Source: DASXTW01 sp046726275
GTDB lineage: Bacteria; Actinomycetota; UBA4738
NCBI GenBank assembly: GCA_046726275.1
Contig: JBKPAF010000014.1
Coordinates: forward strand, 1 to 64,000
Length of the DNA: 64,000 nucleotides
Reading direction: 5' to 3'
Both the position numbers and the translations under genes were made by a program. Each line of letters begins with the position of its first letter. Position 1 is the first letter of the stretch. The notes under the pieces were generated by a model. That model searched no databases and had not been told where the DNA came from. It was given only the letters and a program-made list of their open reading frames with translations. Shown here piece by piece: positions 34,640-43,881 of this stretch.

Positions 34640-35143
34640 CTACGGATGCTCCCGAACGGCCTCGGCGTCTGCCCCCAGGGCGAACTTCGCGTGGATGCAT
34701 CGCACCGCGCGGTCCTTGTCACCGGCGCGGACCACGCAGGAGATACGGATCGACGACGTCGAGATCATCTCTATGTTGATCTGCTCTGCGGCTAGGGCGT
34801 CGAACATGTCGGCCACGACCGCGGGATTGCTCTTGATCCCCGCGCCGACCAGGGATACCCGGGCGACCGCGTCATCCGTCGTGTACCCCAACCCGCCCAC
34901 GTCCTCGACCACGCGATCGAGCAACGCAGAGACGTGCGCCAGATCGGTCTTTGGGACGAGGAACGACACGTCCGCTCTTCCATCTCGCCCGGCGACCTGC
35001 ACGATCATGTCCACTCCGGCGCCGTCCTCAGCGACGGCCCGAAAGATGGAAGCGGCCACCCCCGGCCGGTCCGGGATGCCCTGCAGGGTGATCTTGGCCT
35101 CGGAGTCGTCGGCCGCCACACCGGAGATGATGGCCTGTTCCAT
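34640..35143 (-). CDS. Internal start: predicted aspartate kinase beta subunit
   Basis: Within lysC, ATG 35143 begins MEQAIISGVAADDSEAKI, the point at which the Corynebacterium beta subunit starts (M-E-E-A-V-L-T-G-V-A). A strong GAGGAGG ribosome-binding site lies 8 nt upstream inside the coding sequence (35152-35158). The product would be 167 residues containing just the ACT domains, giving an alpha2beta2 enzyme. Confidence 0.7.
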   Translation of the reverse strand: MEQAIISGVAADDSEAKITLQGIPDRPGVAASIFRAVAEDGAGVDMIVQVAGRDGRADVSFLVPKTDLAHVSALLDRVVEDVGGLGYTTDDAVARVSLVGAGIKSNPAVVADMFDALAAEQINIEMISTSSIRISCVVRAGDKDRAVRCIHAKFALGADAEAVREHP

Positions 35144-35881
35144 GCGGACGTCCTCCTCGATAACCCACGTCCCCGGCTCGTCGGTGAAGGACGAGCGGAC
35201 GTGGACCTTCACGCCGTGGGTCCGAGCGTACTCCACGGATCGGAGCTCGAGGACCTTTGCGCCCGACGCCGCCAGCTCCAGCATCTCCTCGTAGGAGACG
35301 GCGTGAAGGCGGCGGGCCTCGGGAAGGATGCGAGGGTCCGCCGTGAACACGCCACGGACGTCCGTATAGATCTCGCACGCCTCGGCCGAGAGCGCCGCCG
35401 CCAGCGCAACGGCCGTGGTGTCCGAACCTCCGCGACCCAACGTGGTCACGTCGTACGCGGTCGACACTCCTTGGAAACCCGCGACGATGACGATGTTGCC
35501 TCTGGAGAGCGCCTCCAGGATGCGCCCGGGCCGGATGTCGATGATCTTGGCCTTGCCGTGCGATGTGTCGGTGATGATCCCGGCCTGGGACCCGGTGTAG
35601 GAGGCTGCAGGGTAGCCGGCGGCGTTGATGGCGATGGCGAGCAGGGACATCGCCACGCGCTCGCCCGCTGTCAGCAAGAGGTCCAGCTCACGGGGATTCG
35701 GCCTGGGCGTGAGCTCGTGAGCCATGGCGGCGAGGTCATCCGTGGTGTTCCCCATCGCCGAGACCACCACGACCACGTCATGGCCCTGCTCCCTGGTACC
35801 GACGATCCGTTCAGCCACAGCCTGGATCCGGGCAGCATCGGCCACGGAAGTCCCGCCGAATTTCTGGACGAAGACGGACAC
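34640..35881 (-). CDS. lysC: Aspartate kinase (alpha subunit)
   Basis: First enzyme of the aspartate pathway, 413 residues. Kinase domain with VQKFGGTSVADAARI, VVVSAMGNTTDDL and GRGGSDTTAVALAAAL; two ACT regulatory domains from about residue 265 (ITLQGIPDRPGVAASIF and RVSLVGAGIKSNPAVVADMF), the site of feedback by lysine/threonine in relatives. GTG 35881 has a TACGCT box 9 nt upstream. An internal start at 35143 probably produces a separate beta subunit. Confidence 0.96.
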   Translation of the reverse strand: MSVFVQKFGGTSVADAARIQAVAERIVGTREQGHDVVVVVSAMGNTTDDLAAMAHELTPRPNPRELDLLLTAGERVAMSLLAIAINAAGYPAASYTGSQAGIITDTSHGKAKIIDIRPGRILEALSRGNIVIVAGFQGVSTAYDVTTLGRGGSDTTAVALAAALSAEACEIYTDVRGVFTADPRILPEARRLHAVSYEEMLELAASGAKVLELRSVEYARTHGVKVHVRSSFTDEPGTWVIEEDVRMEQAIISGVAADDSEAKITLQGIPDRPGVAASIFRAVAEDGAGVDMIVQVAGRDGRADVSFLVPKTDLAHVSALLDRVVEDVGGLGYTTDDAVARVSLVGAGIKSNPAVVADMFDALAAEQINIEMISTSSIRISCVVRAGDKDRAVRCIHAKFALGADAEAVREHP

Positions 35882-35890
35882 GGCCGCGTC

Positions 35891-35896
35891 AGCGTA
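35891..35896 (-). promoter_or_regulatory. Leaderless-type -10 box of lysC-asd
   Basis: Minus-strand TACGCT ends 9 nt before GTG 35881, in the 30-bp gap after the PlsY-like gene. Confidence 0.5.
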
Positions 35897-35911
35897 GCGC
35901 GCGGCCGTCGC

Positions 35912-36598
35912 CTACTGAGGGAGCTTCCCCTCCCGCGGGCGCCACGGGTTCAGCCTCTGGGGCGGCTCGCTCGCGTCGTACAGACACCGGTACAGCACGG
36001 CCCGGGGCGTGCTGATGCCTCGGCCGGTCACCTCGCCGAGGCCTTCCAGCCTGCGAATCATGATGATCGTGAAGATGGCGGCGGCCATCGCCACGAACTC
36101 GCCGGGCTGACCCTGGATGGCGGCGACGACCGGCACACTGGCCATCGCGATCGTCGTCGCCAGCCCGGTCACGCGTGCGGCCCCGCCGGCCACGATGAGT
36201 AAGCCCGCGATGGTCATCTCCACGGGGAGCAGGAACAGGAACACGCCGGACGCCGCGGCCAGCCCCCGGCCTGCCATCTCCTTCAGGTAGAACGGGAACG
36301 CGTGGCCGACCACGACGGTGACCCCGCACAACGCAACCCAGGACGCACTGAGCCCGAGCCACTCTCGAGCCGCCGCCACGAAGACCAGACCCTTCAGCAC
36401 GTCGAGCGTGGCGGCCAGGGCCGTCCAGCCCACACCCAGATGTTTGGCCATCAGGATGTGGGGGTCCGTCTCTCCCGAGGCTCGCCCGGCCGCAACTAGC
36501 AGCCCATCCGCGCCCTTGGCCTTGGCCACGATCCAGGCAGAAGGGAACGTTCCCACCAGATACCCGACCGCTGCCCACACCAGCCCGTCGACACTCAT
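35912..36598 (-). CDS. PlsY-family membrane protein with diverged active-site motifs
   Basis: 228 residues with about six membrane segments, related to the glycerol-3-phosphate acyltransferase PlsY: GYLVGTFPSAWIVAK at the N-terminus, DVLKGLVFVAAA, and VVGHAFPFYLKEMAGRGLAAASGVFL correspond to PlsY motifs. However the G-S-G-N-x-G-A-T-N phosphate-binding motif reads GRASGETDPHILMAKHLG, and GGKGVAT reads AGRGLAA. It may be a paralogue with another substrate or lacking acyltransferase activity. The 35-residue hydrophilic C-terminal tail is additional. Leaderless ATG at 36598. Confidence 0.7.
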   Translation of the reverse strand: MSVDGLVWAAVGYLVGTFPSAWIVAKAKGADGLLVAAGRASGETDPHILMAKHLGVGWTALAATLDVLKGLVFVAAAREWLGLSASWVALCGVTVVVGHAFPFYLKEMAGRGLAAASGVFLFLLPVEMTIAGLLIVAGGAARVTGLATTIAMASVPVVAAIQGQPGEFVAMAAAIFTIIMIRRLEGLGEVTGRGISTPRAVLYRCLYDASEPPQRLNPWRPREGKLPQ

Positions 36599-36604
36599 CG
36601 CCCA

Positions 36605-36610
36605 AGACTA
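36605..36610 (-). promoter_or_regulatory. Leaderless-type -10 box of the PlsY-like gene
   Basis: Minus-strand TAGTCT ends 6 nt before ATG 36598. Confidence 0.5.
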
Positions 36611-36642
36611 CCCCGGGGACCCGCCCGAAGGGCCCGCGGGGC

Positions 36643-37473
36643 TCATTCGCAGAAGAAGGCCACCCCGACCAGGCCCGGTCCCGTGTGCGCTCCGATGACC
36701 GGGGTGACCTCAGAGAAGACCCGCTCAACGACGTTCGCGCGAGACGAGATCCGCTCGGCAACCTCCTCGGCCTCGCCGAGCGCGGCCGCGTGGAGGGCGG
36801 CCAGATGCACCGGCCGGTCCGCCATTTCCCCGACGGCATCGTCGACGATCCGCGCCAGGGCTTTCCGCTTCGTGCGGGATCGCGAGATCGGCACGACCTC
36901 TCCCCCCCGGAAGCCGAAGACCGGCTTGATGTCGAGCACCGTGGCGGCATAGGCCTGCAACTTCGTCACCCGACCTGACTTCCGCAGGAACTCGAACGTG
37001 TCCACCGTGGCAAAGAGGCGGGTTCGGCCGGCCACCTCTCTCGCCCGAGCCGCGACCTCCGGCAGGGAAGCGGCCCGGGCCGCGGCCCGAGCTGCCTCCA
37101 CGGCCACGAACCCCTCCGCCATGGCCGCGCTCTGCGAGTCCACGACCTCGACGGTTCCCCCGTATCGCTCTGCCGCCAGGGTGGCCTGATGATGGCTGGA
37201 GCTCATCGACGAGGCCACGGTCACACAAAGGATCTCGCTCTGCCCAGTGCGTTCGTACGCCTCGAGGAAGTCGCCCGGTGAGGGCGTTGACGTGGAGGCA
37301 ACCACGCCGTCCCTGACCAGCCGTTCGTAGAAATCCGTGGGCGTCAGGTCCCGGCCGTCTCGATAGACCTGGTCGCCGAACTTCAGATACATTGGCACGA
37401 CCTCGATGTCGAGCTCGCGCGCCAGTTCGTCTGGAAGATTGGCGGCGCTGTCGGCGACGATGGCTACTCCCAT
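36643..37473 (-). CDS. DegV-family fatty-acid-binding protein
   Basis: 276-residue DegV protein. These bind a single fatty acid; in Firmicutes they present it to fatty acid kinase FakA. Landmarks: IVADSAANLP, STSTPSPGDFLEAY, VASSMSSSHHQATLAA, VVDSQSAAMAEGF and the KPVFGFRGGEVVP strand. No FakA gene is adjacent. Being next to a PlsY-like gene, the pair hints at phospholipid or fatty-acid handling, but they have separate promoters. Confidence 0.92.
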   Translation of the reverse strand: MGVAIVADSAANLPDELARELDIEVVPMYLKFGDQVYRDGRDLTPTDFYERLVRDGVVASTSTPSPGDFLEAYERTGQSEILCVTVASSMSSSHHQATLAAERYGGTVEVVDSQSAAMAEGFVAVEAARAAARAASLPEVAARAREVAGRTRLFATVDTFEFLRKSGRVTKLQAYAATVLDIKPVFGFRGGEVVPISRSRTKRKALARIVDDAVGEMADRPVHLAALHAAALGEAEEVAERISSRANVVERVFSEVTPVIGAHTGPGLVGVAFFCE

Positions 37474-37479
37474 GCCCCC

Positions 37480-37485
37480 TATCCT
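37480..37485 (+). promoter_or_regulatory. Leaderless-type -10 box of the MFS transporter gene
   Basis: TATCCT ends 9 nt before GTG 37495, within the 21-bp divergent gap to degV. Confidence 0.5.
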
Positions 37486-37494
37486 TCCATCTCC

Positions 37495-38787
37495 GTGACG
37501 GTCTCAGCTGAGCAGAGCTCCACGGGCGGGTTTCGCGAGGTCCTGTCTTCGAAGGGCTTTCGCCCGTTGCTCGCCGGCCAGGCCGTCTCGGGACTGGGTG
37601 ACTGGGTGGCGACGCTCGCCTTCATCGTCGCCGCGTTCGAGCTGACCCACAACCAGACGGCAGTGGCGGTGGTCCTCGTCCTGCGGCTGGTGCCTCCCAT
37701 CTTCGCCGCGCCAGTCGGCGGCGTGGTCGCCGACCGCGTCTATCGCCGAACCATCATGGTCACGTGTGATCTCACCAGGGCAGCCCTGATCGTCCTGGTT
37801 CCTTTCGTGAACATCGGATCGCTGTACACCATCGCCTTCGTTCACGAATGCATCTCCTTGTTCTTCATCCCGGCCCGCGACGCAAGTGTCCCCATGCTCG
37901 TCCCGCGCAGATCCCTGACCGAAGCGAACGGGCTGATCCTGGCTTCGTCCTACGGCACCATACCCATCGCCGCCCTGGCCTTCAGCGGCCTTCGAGCGGT
38001 TGCGGAGCACATCCCGAGCTGGATCCCCTTCGCCCATTTGTTCCGGGAACACCCCACCTCGTTCGCATTCTTCTTCGACGCAGCCACGTTCGTGTTCTCG
38101 GCGGCCATGATCTCGCGGCTTCAGCTTCATCGGGAGTCCAAGAGGGAGGACATCGAGCTCTTCGAGGGCCTTTGGGAGGGCATCCGGTATGTCCGTGCTC
38201 ACCCCGGGCTCAGAGCGCTCTCCTACGGGCTGATCGTCTCGATGTTCGGTGGCGGGGTGTTGTTCGCCGTGGGCATTGGTTACATCCGGGAAACGCTCCA
38301 TGCCAACGACGTCGCGTTCGGCTGGCTCGCCGCTCTGTGGGGAACCGGTATGGGGATCGGTCTGGTCATCGTCCGATTCTTGATCAAACGCGGCCAGGCG
38401 GTGGTCTTCCTCGCCGCGGTCGTGGTGTGTGGCGGTGTCCTGCTCGTGATGGCGCTCCTGCCGTATCTGTGGCTTGCGTTCATCGCGGCGGTGGTTTTCG
38501 GTGCGGCCTTCTCCGTGGCCATCCTCATCGCACTGACCATCGCCCAGGAGGTGGCAGAGGATCGGATCAGGGGCCGGATCATGGCAGGAGTCCAGATGCT
38601 CTTCCGGGTCGGCCTCGGAGTAGGAGCTCTGGGGATCGGGGCGCTGGCCCAGTCCGTCGACGAGGTGAAGTTGGTGATCACCCTCGACGGAAATCAGATC
38701 GGACTCATCGCGGGAGGCATCTTGATCCTCCTCGGGGCGGCCGCTTCGGCCGGACTGGCCCGGCCCGGCGTGTGGACCGAGGCGTAG
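37495..38787 (+). CDS. MFS transporter (EntS/MFS_3-type exporter)
   Basis: Major facilitator protein, 430 residues, about 12 membrane segments. The N-terminal FRPLLAGQAVSGLGDWVATLAF and the loop GGVVADRVYRRTIMVTCDLTRA (the MFS G-x-x-x-D-R-x-x-R-R-x-x loop-2 motif) are typical of the EntS/MefA-like drug or siderophore exporter group. The substrate is unknown. GTG 37495 behind a leaderless promoter. Confidence 0.87.
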   Translation: MTVSAEQSSTGGFREVLSSKGFRPLLAGQAVSGLGDWVATLAFIVAAFELTHNQTAVAVVLVLRLVPPIFAAPVGGVVADRVYRRTIMVTCDLTRAALIVLVPFVNIGSLYTIAFVHECISLFFIPARDASVPMLVPRRSLTEANGLILASSYGTIPIAALAFSGLRAVAEHIPSWIPFAHLFREHPTSFAFFFDAATFVFSAAMISRLQLHRESKREDIELFEGLWEGIRYVRAHPGLRALSYGLIVSMFGGGVLFAVGIGYIRETLHANDVAFGWLAALWGTGMGIGLVIVRFLIKRGQAVVFLAAVVVCGGVLLVMALLPYLWLAFIAAVVFGAAFSVAILIALTIAQEVAEDRIRGRIMAGVQMLFRVGLGVGALGIGALAQSVDEVKLVITLDGNQIGLIAGGILILLGAAASAGLARPGVWTEA

Positions 38788-38879
38788 CGGTCGGCGCCCG
38801 ATCCTCCGGTATCAGGTCCACGGCTCCGTGGATATGCTGTTGCCTCCGGCAAGGTGGCTCCGGTCCGGGGCGGCCGGCG

Positions 38880-38908
38880 CCTCCTTCTGTCCTTTCGGAG
38901 AAAGGAGG
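38880..38908 (+). promoter_or_regulatory. Hairpin that masks the aapJ ribosome-binding site
   Basis: CCTCCTT at 38880-38886 can pair with AAGGAGG at 38902-38908, and an alternative inner hairpin CCTTTC-GGA-GAAAGG lies at 38891-38905. Both involve the perfect AAAGGAGGGG site 2-11 nt before the aapJ ATG. This could lower or regulate translation, but no ligand or partner is evident. Confidence 0.35.
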
Positions 38909-38912
38909 GGAG

Positions 38913-40016
38913 ATGCAAAGAGCCGCGACTCTCAGGGCGGCCATTGCGGTGGTCACTCTCACTCTCGTGGGAGCGGCGTGCACGGGTGGAGACGGCGGTC
39001 AGGCCCAGTCACCCGGAACCGGGAGCCAGGTTGGCCAGGGACAAGGTGGAAGCCTCCTCGACGCGGTCAAGCAGCGCGGCACCGTTCGCTGCGGCGTCAA
39101 CCAGACAGTCCCGGGCTTCGGCTTCCTGAATCCCAGCTCGAACCAGATCGAAGGGTTCGACATCGATTTCTGCAAGGCCATCGCGGCCGCGGTCCTGGGT
39201 GACCCCGCCAAGAACGAACTGGCTCCGATCACGGCCGAGGAGCGGTTCAACGCGCTGCGGGCCGGCCAGTACGACGTGCTGGTCCGGAACACGACGTGGA
39301 CCAGCAGTCGCGACGGAGCGGAAGGGATCTCATTCGCCCACGTGAACTTCTACGACGGCCAGGCCATGATGGTGCGCCAAGGCGAGTTCTCCTCGGTGAA
39401 GGAGATGGATGGGGCCCCGGTCTGTGTGACCGCCGGGACGACCACCGAGCTGAATCTCGCCGACTACGCGCAGCAGCTGGGGATCCAGCTTCAGTCCGTG
39501 ACGTTCCCGACCAACGACGAGATCCTTCCCGCGTTTCAAGCGAAGCGTTGCGACGGTTGGACCTCGGACAGGTCGCAGCTGGCCGGATTGAAGGCAGAGT
39601 TCGAGGAACAGCTCGGAGCACTGGAGATCCTGCCGGACGTCATGTCGAAGGAACCGTTGGCTCCTGCCGTGCTCGACGGGGACAGCAAGTGGTATGACGT
39701 GGTGAACTGGGTGGTCAACGGACTCATCCTGGCGGAAGAGCTGGGGGTGAACAGCCGGAACGTCGCCCAGGAAGCCTCGAACCCGTCGAACCCGCAGATC
39801 GGGAACCTACTGGGAGCTCCCACGGAAGAGGGACAGGCCTTCGATCCCGGGCTTGGGCTGGACCCTGATTTCATGGTCGACGTACTGAGGGCTGTGGGGA
39901 ACTACGGGGAGATCTTCGACCGCCACGTCGGTCCAGGCACTCCGCTCGGCTTGGAGCGAGGCCAGAACGGCTTGTGGACCGACGGCGGCTTGATGTACTC
40001 ACCGCCCTTCCGCTAA
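38913..40016 (+). CDS. aapJ: General L-amino acid ABC transporter substrate-binding lipoprotein
   Basis: 367-residue secreted solute-binding protein closely resembling AapJ. The N-terminal signal ends at a lipobox-like VGAAC (Cys23), so it is probably lipid-anchored. Family residues: RGTVRCGVNQTVPGFGFLN, GFDIDFCKAIAAAVLGD, VLVRNTTWTSSRD, VCVTAGTTTELNLADY, MSKEPLAPAVLDGDSKWYDVVNW and the C-terminal GGLMYSPPFR. ATG 38913 has an unusually strong AAAGGAGGGG site. It is followed by the permease and ATPase genes. Confidence 0.92.
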   Translation: MQRAATLRAAIAVVTLTLVGAACTGGDGGQAQSPGTGSQVGQGQGGSLLDAVKQRGTVRCGVNQTVPGFGFLNPSSNQIEGFDIDFCKAIAAAVLGDPAKNELAPITAEERFNALRAGQYDVLVRNTTWTSSRDGAEGISFAHVNFYDGQAMMVRQGEFSSVKEMDGAPVCVTAGTTTELNLADYAQQLGIQLQSVTFPTNDEILPAFQAKRCDGWTSDRSQLAGLKAEFEEQLGALEILPDVMSKEPLAPAVLDGDSKWYDVVNWVVNGLILAEELGVNSRNVAQEASNPSNPQIGNLLGAPTEEGQAFDPGLGLDPDFMVDVLRAVGNYGEIFDRHVGPGTPLGLERGQNGLWTDGGLMYSPPFR

Positions 40017-40027
40017 ACGCCCAGTCT

Positions 40028-40060
40028 GGTGGGACCCGGTCGCACCGGCCGGGTCCCACC
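40028..40060 (+). terminator. Strong intercistronic hairpin between aapJ and aapQ
   Basis: A perfect 12-bp stem, GGTGGGACCCGG (40028-40039) with CCGGGTCCCACC (40049-40060), 9-nt loop, 11 bp after the aapJ stop. No T-tract follows. It may act as a partial terminator or as a 3' stabiliser that raises aapJ mRNA over the permease genes, the usual stoichiometry for ABC importers. Confidence 0.6.
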
Positions 40061-40062
40061 CC

Positions 40063-40068
40063 TATCCT
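40063..40068 (+). promoter_or_regulatory. Leaderless-type -10 box of aapQ
   Basis: TATCCT ends 8 nt before GTG 40077, just after the hairpin, suggesting a second promoter for aapQMP. Confidence 0.45.
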
Positions 40069-40076
40069 TCGACCCA

Positions 40077-41261
40077 GTGACAGAGATGGCGCTCCCGAGT
40101 ACTGCCCGGCCGCCCTTCTGGCGGAACGTCCGGGTGCTGCGGATCCTGGGCCAGGCCGTGTTCGTCTTCTTGGTGGTCCTGGCCTTTCGTGAACTCTTCC
40201 TCAACCTCTCCCTCGGTCTGCAGCGGCAAGGACTCGATCTCGACTTCGGCTTCCTTCGGCAACGAGCCGGTTTCCCCATCAAAGAAGGCATCTCCTACAG
40301 CCCGAACCAGAGCTACGTGCGGGCGTTGCAGGTCGGGCTGGTCAACACGATCCGGGTGGCGGGGATCGGCATCGTCCTGGCGAGCATCCTGGGACTGGTC
40401 ATGGGGATCGCGCGGCTCTCTCCAAACTGGCTGGTCCGCAGGATCGCTCAGGTGTACGTCGAGGCGATCAGGAACACTCCGGTGGCCGTCCAGATCGTGT
40501 TCTGGTACGTCGCCGTGGTCCTCGCCTTACCGGCGATCGACGGCGGATTCTCGCTCTGGGAGGTCGCGTTCCTGTCGAACAGGGGGATGGCCGTGCCGTG
40601 GATCCGGCTTGGAGACGGCGCCACGGGCTGGGGTCTGTTCCTCCTCGTTGCCCTGGGAGCGGCGGCGGGGGCATGGTGGTGGCGCAGCCGCATGAACGAA
40701 CGAACGGGACGGCCTCACCACCGCGTCGCGTGGTCCCTGACGATGTTCGCCGGGATTTCCGCGATCGGGTACGTGGTTGCCGGGGATCCCCTCAGCCTGA
40801 ACATCCCGGAGTTCACGCGCCGCGGGTATCGCGGAGGCGCCCAGCTGAGTCCCGAGTTCGCGGCGCTGCTGATCGGCCTCGTCATCTACACCGGCGCGTT
40901 CATCGCCGAGATCGTTCGCGGGAGCATCCTCTCAGTGTCGAAGGGGCAGAAGGAGGCCGCGGAGGCGCTGGGATTGACTCCCTCCCAGCAACTCAGGCAC
41001 GTCGTCCTTCCGCAGGCGCTCCGGGTGGCGATCCCACCCCTCAACAGCCAATACCTGAACCTGGCGAAGAACTCCAGCCTGGCCGTGCTGATCGGCTATC
41101 CGGAGCTCGTCTCGGTTTCGCGGACCATCTCGTTTCAGGCCGGCCGAGCGACGCAGGTCCTTCTCATCGTGATGGCCTCGTATCTGACCATCAGCCTGGT
41201 GATCTCTTCGCTCATGAATCTCCTTAATCGCGCCGTCGCCTACAGGGGAGAACGTCGGTGA
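40077..41261 (+). CDS. aapQ: General L-amino acid ABC transporter permease
   Basis: 394-residue inner-membrane permease of the HisM/AapQ type. One N-terminal segment, a long first periplasmic loop, then LVNTIRVAGIGIVLASILGLVMGIARLSPNWLVRRIAQVYVEAIRNTPVAVQ (transmembrane domain start) and the EAA ATPase-docking loop KEAAEALGLTPSQQLRHVVLPQALRVAIPPL. A long insert with two further membrane segments is usual in AapQ. Start is GTG 40077 or ATG 40086. It overlaps aapM by 4 nt (GTGA). Confidence 0.9.
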   Translation: MTEMALPSTARPPFWRNVRVLRILGQAVFVFLVVLAFRELFLNLSLGLQRQGLDLDFGFLRQRAGFPIKEGISYSPNQSYVRALQVGLVNTIRVAGIGIVLASILGLVMGIARLSPNWLVRRIAQVYVEAIRNTPVAVQIVFWYVAVVLALPAIDGGFSLWEVAFLSNRGMAVPWIRLGDGATGWGLFLLVALGAAAGAWWWRSRMNERTGRPHHRVAWSLTMFAGISAIGYVVAGDPLSLNIPEFTRRGYRGGAQLSPEFAALLIGLVIYTGAFIAEIVRGSILSVSKGQKEAAEALGLTPSQQLRHVVLPQALRVAIPPLNSQYLNLAKNSSLAVLIGYPELVSVSRTISFQAGRATQVLLIVMASYLTISLVISSLMNLLNRAVAYRGERR

Positions 41262-42505
41262 AGCGCGTCGGCGGGGCCCCGGAGGACCTCGATCTCGATC
41301 TTGTGCCGGAGAACCAGGTGGTCGTGGAGGTCGCTCCCTCCAAAGAGCCGACCACGCCCGGCGAGTGGATCCAGCGGAATCTCTTCCCCACACCCCTCAG
41401 CAGCGTGTTGACGATCGCCGTCGGAGTGTTGGTTGGATACTTCGGGTTCCGGTTCGTCAGGTGGGTTTTCGTCACCGCGGACTGGCAGGTGGTCAAGACC
41501 AATCTCCGTATCTACATGGTCGGGCGATTCCCCATCGACCAGCTCTGGAGGGTGTGGGCGGCCGCGTTTGTGGTCATCGGTCTCGGTGGCCTGTCCTGGG
41601 GCGTGTCGGGGAAGAAGCTCGAATGGACACCACGAAAGACGATCCTCCGCCTCGTCCTCGCTGGCCTGTTCGCCGGAGCCCTCGTCTACTTGCTCGAGGG
41701 CGTCCGAATCTGGATGCTCATCGCTTCGGCGATCATCCTGTTCGCTGCTGGGATCGCCCTCGGACGAAGGAGTGGCCCGCGGGCCAGACCGGCCCTCGGT
41801 GTCGGATGGGCCCTGGCCTTCCCCGCCGTGATCCTGCTGCTCCGAGGATTCGGCGGTGTTCCGCCGAGACTCTGGGGAGGACTTCTGCTGAACGTCCTCG
41901 TGGCCGTCGTCGGGATCTTCCTTTCCTTCCCGCTCGGAATCCTTCTCGCCCTGGGCCGAAGAGGATCACTGCCGGTCGTTCGCCTTTTCTGCGTGGGCGT
42001 CATCGAGCTGGTCCGGGGAGTACCGCTGGTCACGCTGATCATCGCCGGGCAATTCATCCTTCCGCTCATGCTGCCTCCCGGGCTGACCTTGGTGCAGATC
42101 GTGCGGATGATGCTGGTCTTCACTCTGTTCAGCGCTGCCTACGTCGCGGAGATCGTCAGGGGCGGTCTGCAGGGCGTTCCTGCGAGCCAGTACGATGCGG
42201 CTCGAAGCCTTGGTCTCTCGGCGTCCCGGCTGATGGGTCTGATCATCTTGCCGCAGGCCCTCAGGTCGACGATCCCCTCGATGATCAGCCACTTCATCAG
42301 CCTGTTCAAGGACACGTCGCTCCTGGCAGCCCTGGCGATCACCGAGTTGCTCCAAGCAGCCAGACAGTCATCGGCACAGCTGGAATTCATCGGACGACAG
42401 AAGGAAGCTCTCCTCGCCGCCGCATTGATCTTCTGGGTGATCGCGTTTTCCATGTCACGCTGGAGTCAAGGGCTGGAGCGTCGGGTGGGCCTCGGGGAGC
42501 GGTAG
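41258..42505 (+). CDS. aapM: General L-amino acid ABC transporter permease
   Basis: 415-residue partner permease of AapM type. N-terminal 50 residues cytoplasmic, about eight membrane segments; FSAAYVAEIVRGGLQGVPASQYDAARSLGLSASRLMGLIILPQALRSTIPSM is the EAA docking loop, and HFISLFKDTSLLAALAITELL is the usual C-terminal segment. GTG 41258 lies in a GTGA overlap with aapQ and has an AGGGGAG site inside the upstream gene. aapP begins 2 bp after its stop. Confidence 0.9.
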   Translation: MKRVGGAPEDLDLDLVPENQVVVEVAPSKEPTTPGEWIQRNLFPTPLSSVLTIAVGVLVGYFGFRFVRWVFVTADWQVVKTNLRIYMVGRFPIDQLWRVWAAAFVVIGLGGLSWGVSGKKLEWTPRKTILRLVLAGLFAGALVYLLEGVRIWMLIASAIILFAAGIALGRRSGPRARPALGVGWALAFPAVILLLRGFGGVPPRLWGGLLLNVLVAVVGIFLSFPLGILLALGRRGSLPVVRLFCVGVIELVRGVPLVTLIIAGQFILPLMLPPGLTLVQIVRMMLVFTLFSAAYVAEIVRGGLQGVPASQYDAARSLGLSASRLMGLIILPQALRSTIPSMISHFISLFKDTSLLAALAITELLQAARQSSAQLEFIGRQKEALLAAALIFWVIAFSMSRWSQGLERRVGLGER

Positions 42506-42507
42506 CG

Positions 42508-43296
<789 letters not shown>

Positions 43297-43299
43297 CGC

Positions 43300-43869
43300 T
43301 CAATGGGGCGCGGCTTCTCCACGCTGCCTACGCGATCCGCGTAGGAATTCTTTGCGATGCAGTGCGTACCGGACCAGATCCAGGTCGAACAGGCGCGTCT
43401 CGGCTTCGTACCGCATACCGACGTGCTCCATGACCTTTCGCGAAGCGATGTTCTCGGGCACCGCCAAGGCGATGATCCGCTCGAGCCCGGCGCGGGTGAA
43501 GCCGAACACCAGCGCCGCCGCGGCGGCCTCCGTGGCCAGCCCCTGCCCCCAGTGGTCGCGCCCGAGGGCATAGAGCACCTCCGTCTCGGCGATCTCCTCG
43601 AGATAGCGGAGGCCGCAGTGCCCGATGAGTTCCCTCGTGTGTCGGTCGCAGACAACCCACACTCCGTACCCGTGCGTTTCCCAGTGCTTCACCCCGCGCT
43701 CGTACGCGCCGTCTAGCTGTTCACGGGGGACCGGTTGGCCGCCGGGCAGGAACCGCATGACCTCGGGGTCGGCGAAGATCCGCCCGTGCCAGGCATGCAG
43801 GTCCTCCGGCGTGTACGGACGAAGCAGGAGGCGGTCGGTCTGCACCGAGTCGCGCTCGTGGTCGGCCAC
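43300..43869 (-). CDS. GNAT-family N-acetyltransferase (RimJ/RimL type)
   Basis: 189-residue acetyltransferase. TDRLLLRPYTPEDLHAWHGRIFADPEVMRFLPGG is the RimJ/RimL-type N-terminus; the acetyl-CoA loop lies in ALGRDHWGQGLATEAAAAALVFGF and the C-terminal helix in ENIASRKVMEHVGM. The acceptor (ribosomal protein N-terminus, small amine or antibiotic) is unknown. GTG 43869 follows recR by 12 bp on the same strand, the last gene of the dnaX-recR group. Confidence 0.88.
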   Translation of the reverse strand: MADHERDSVQTDRLLLRPYTPEDLHAWHGRIFADPEVMRFLPGGQPVPREQLDGAYERGVKHWETHGYGVWVVCDRHTRELIGHCGLRYLEEIAETEVLYALGRDHWGQGLATEAAAAALVFGFTRAGLERIIALAVPENIASRKVMEHVGMRYEAETRLFDLDLVRYALHRKEFLRGSRRQRGEAAPH

Positions 43870-43881
43870 AGCGACGGAGCC

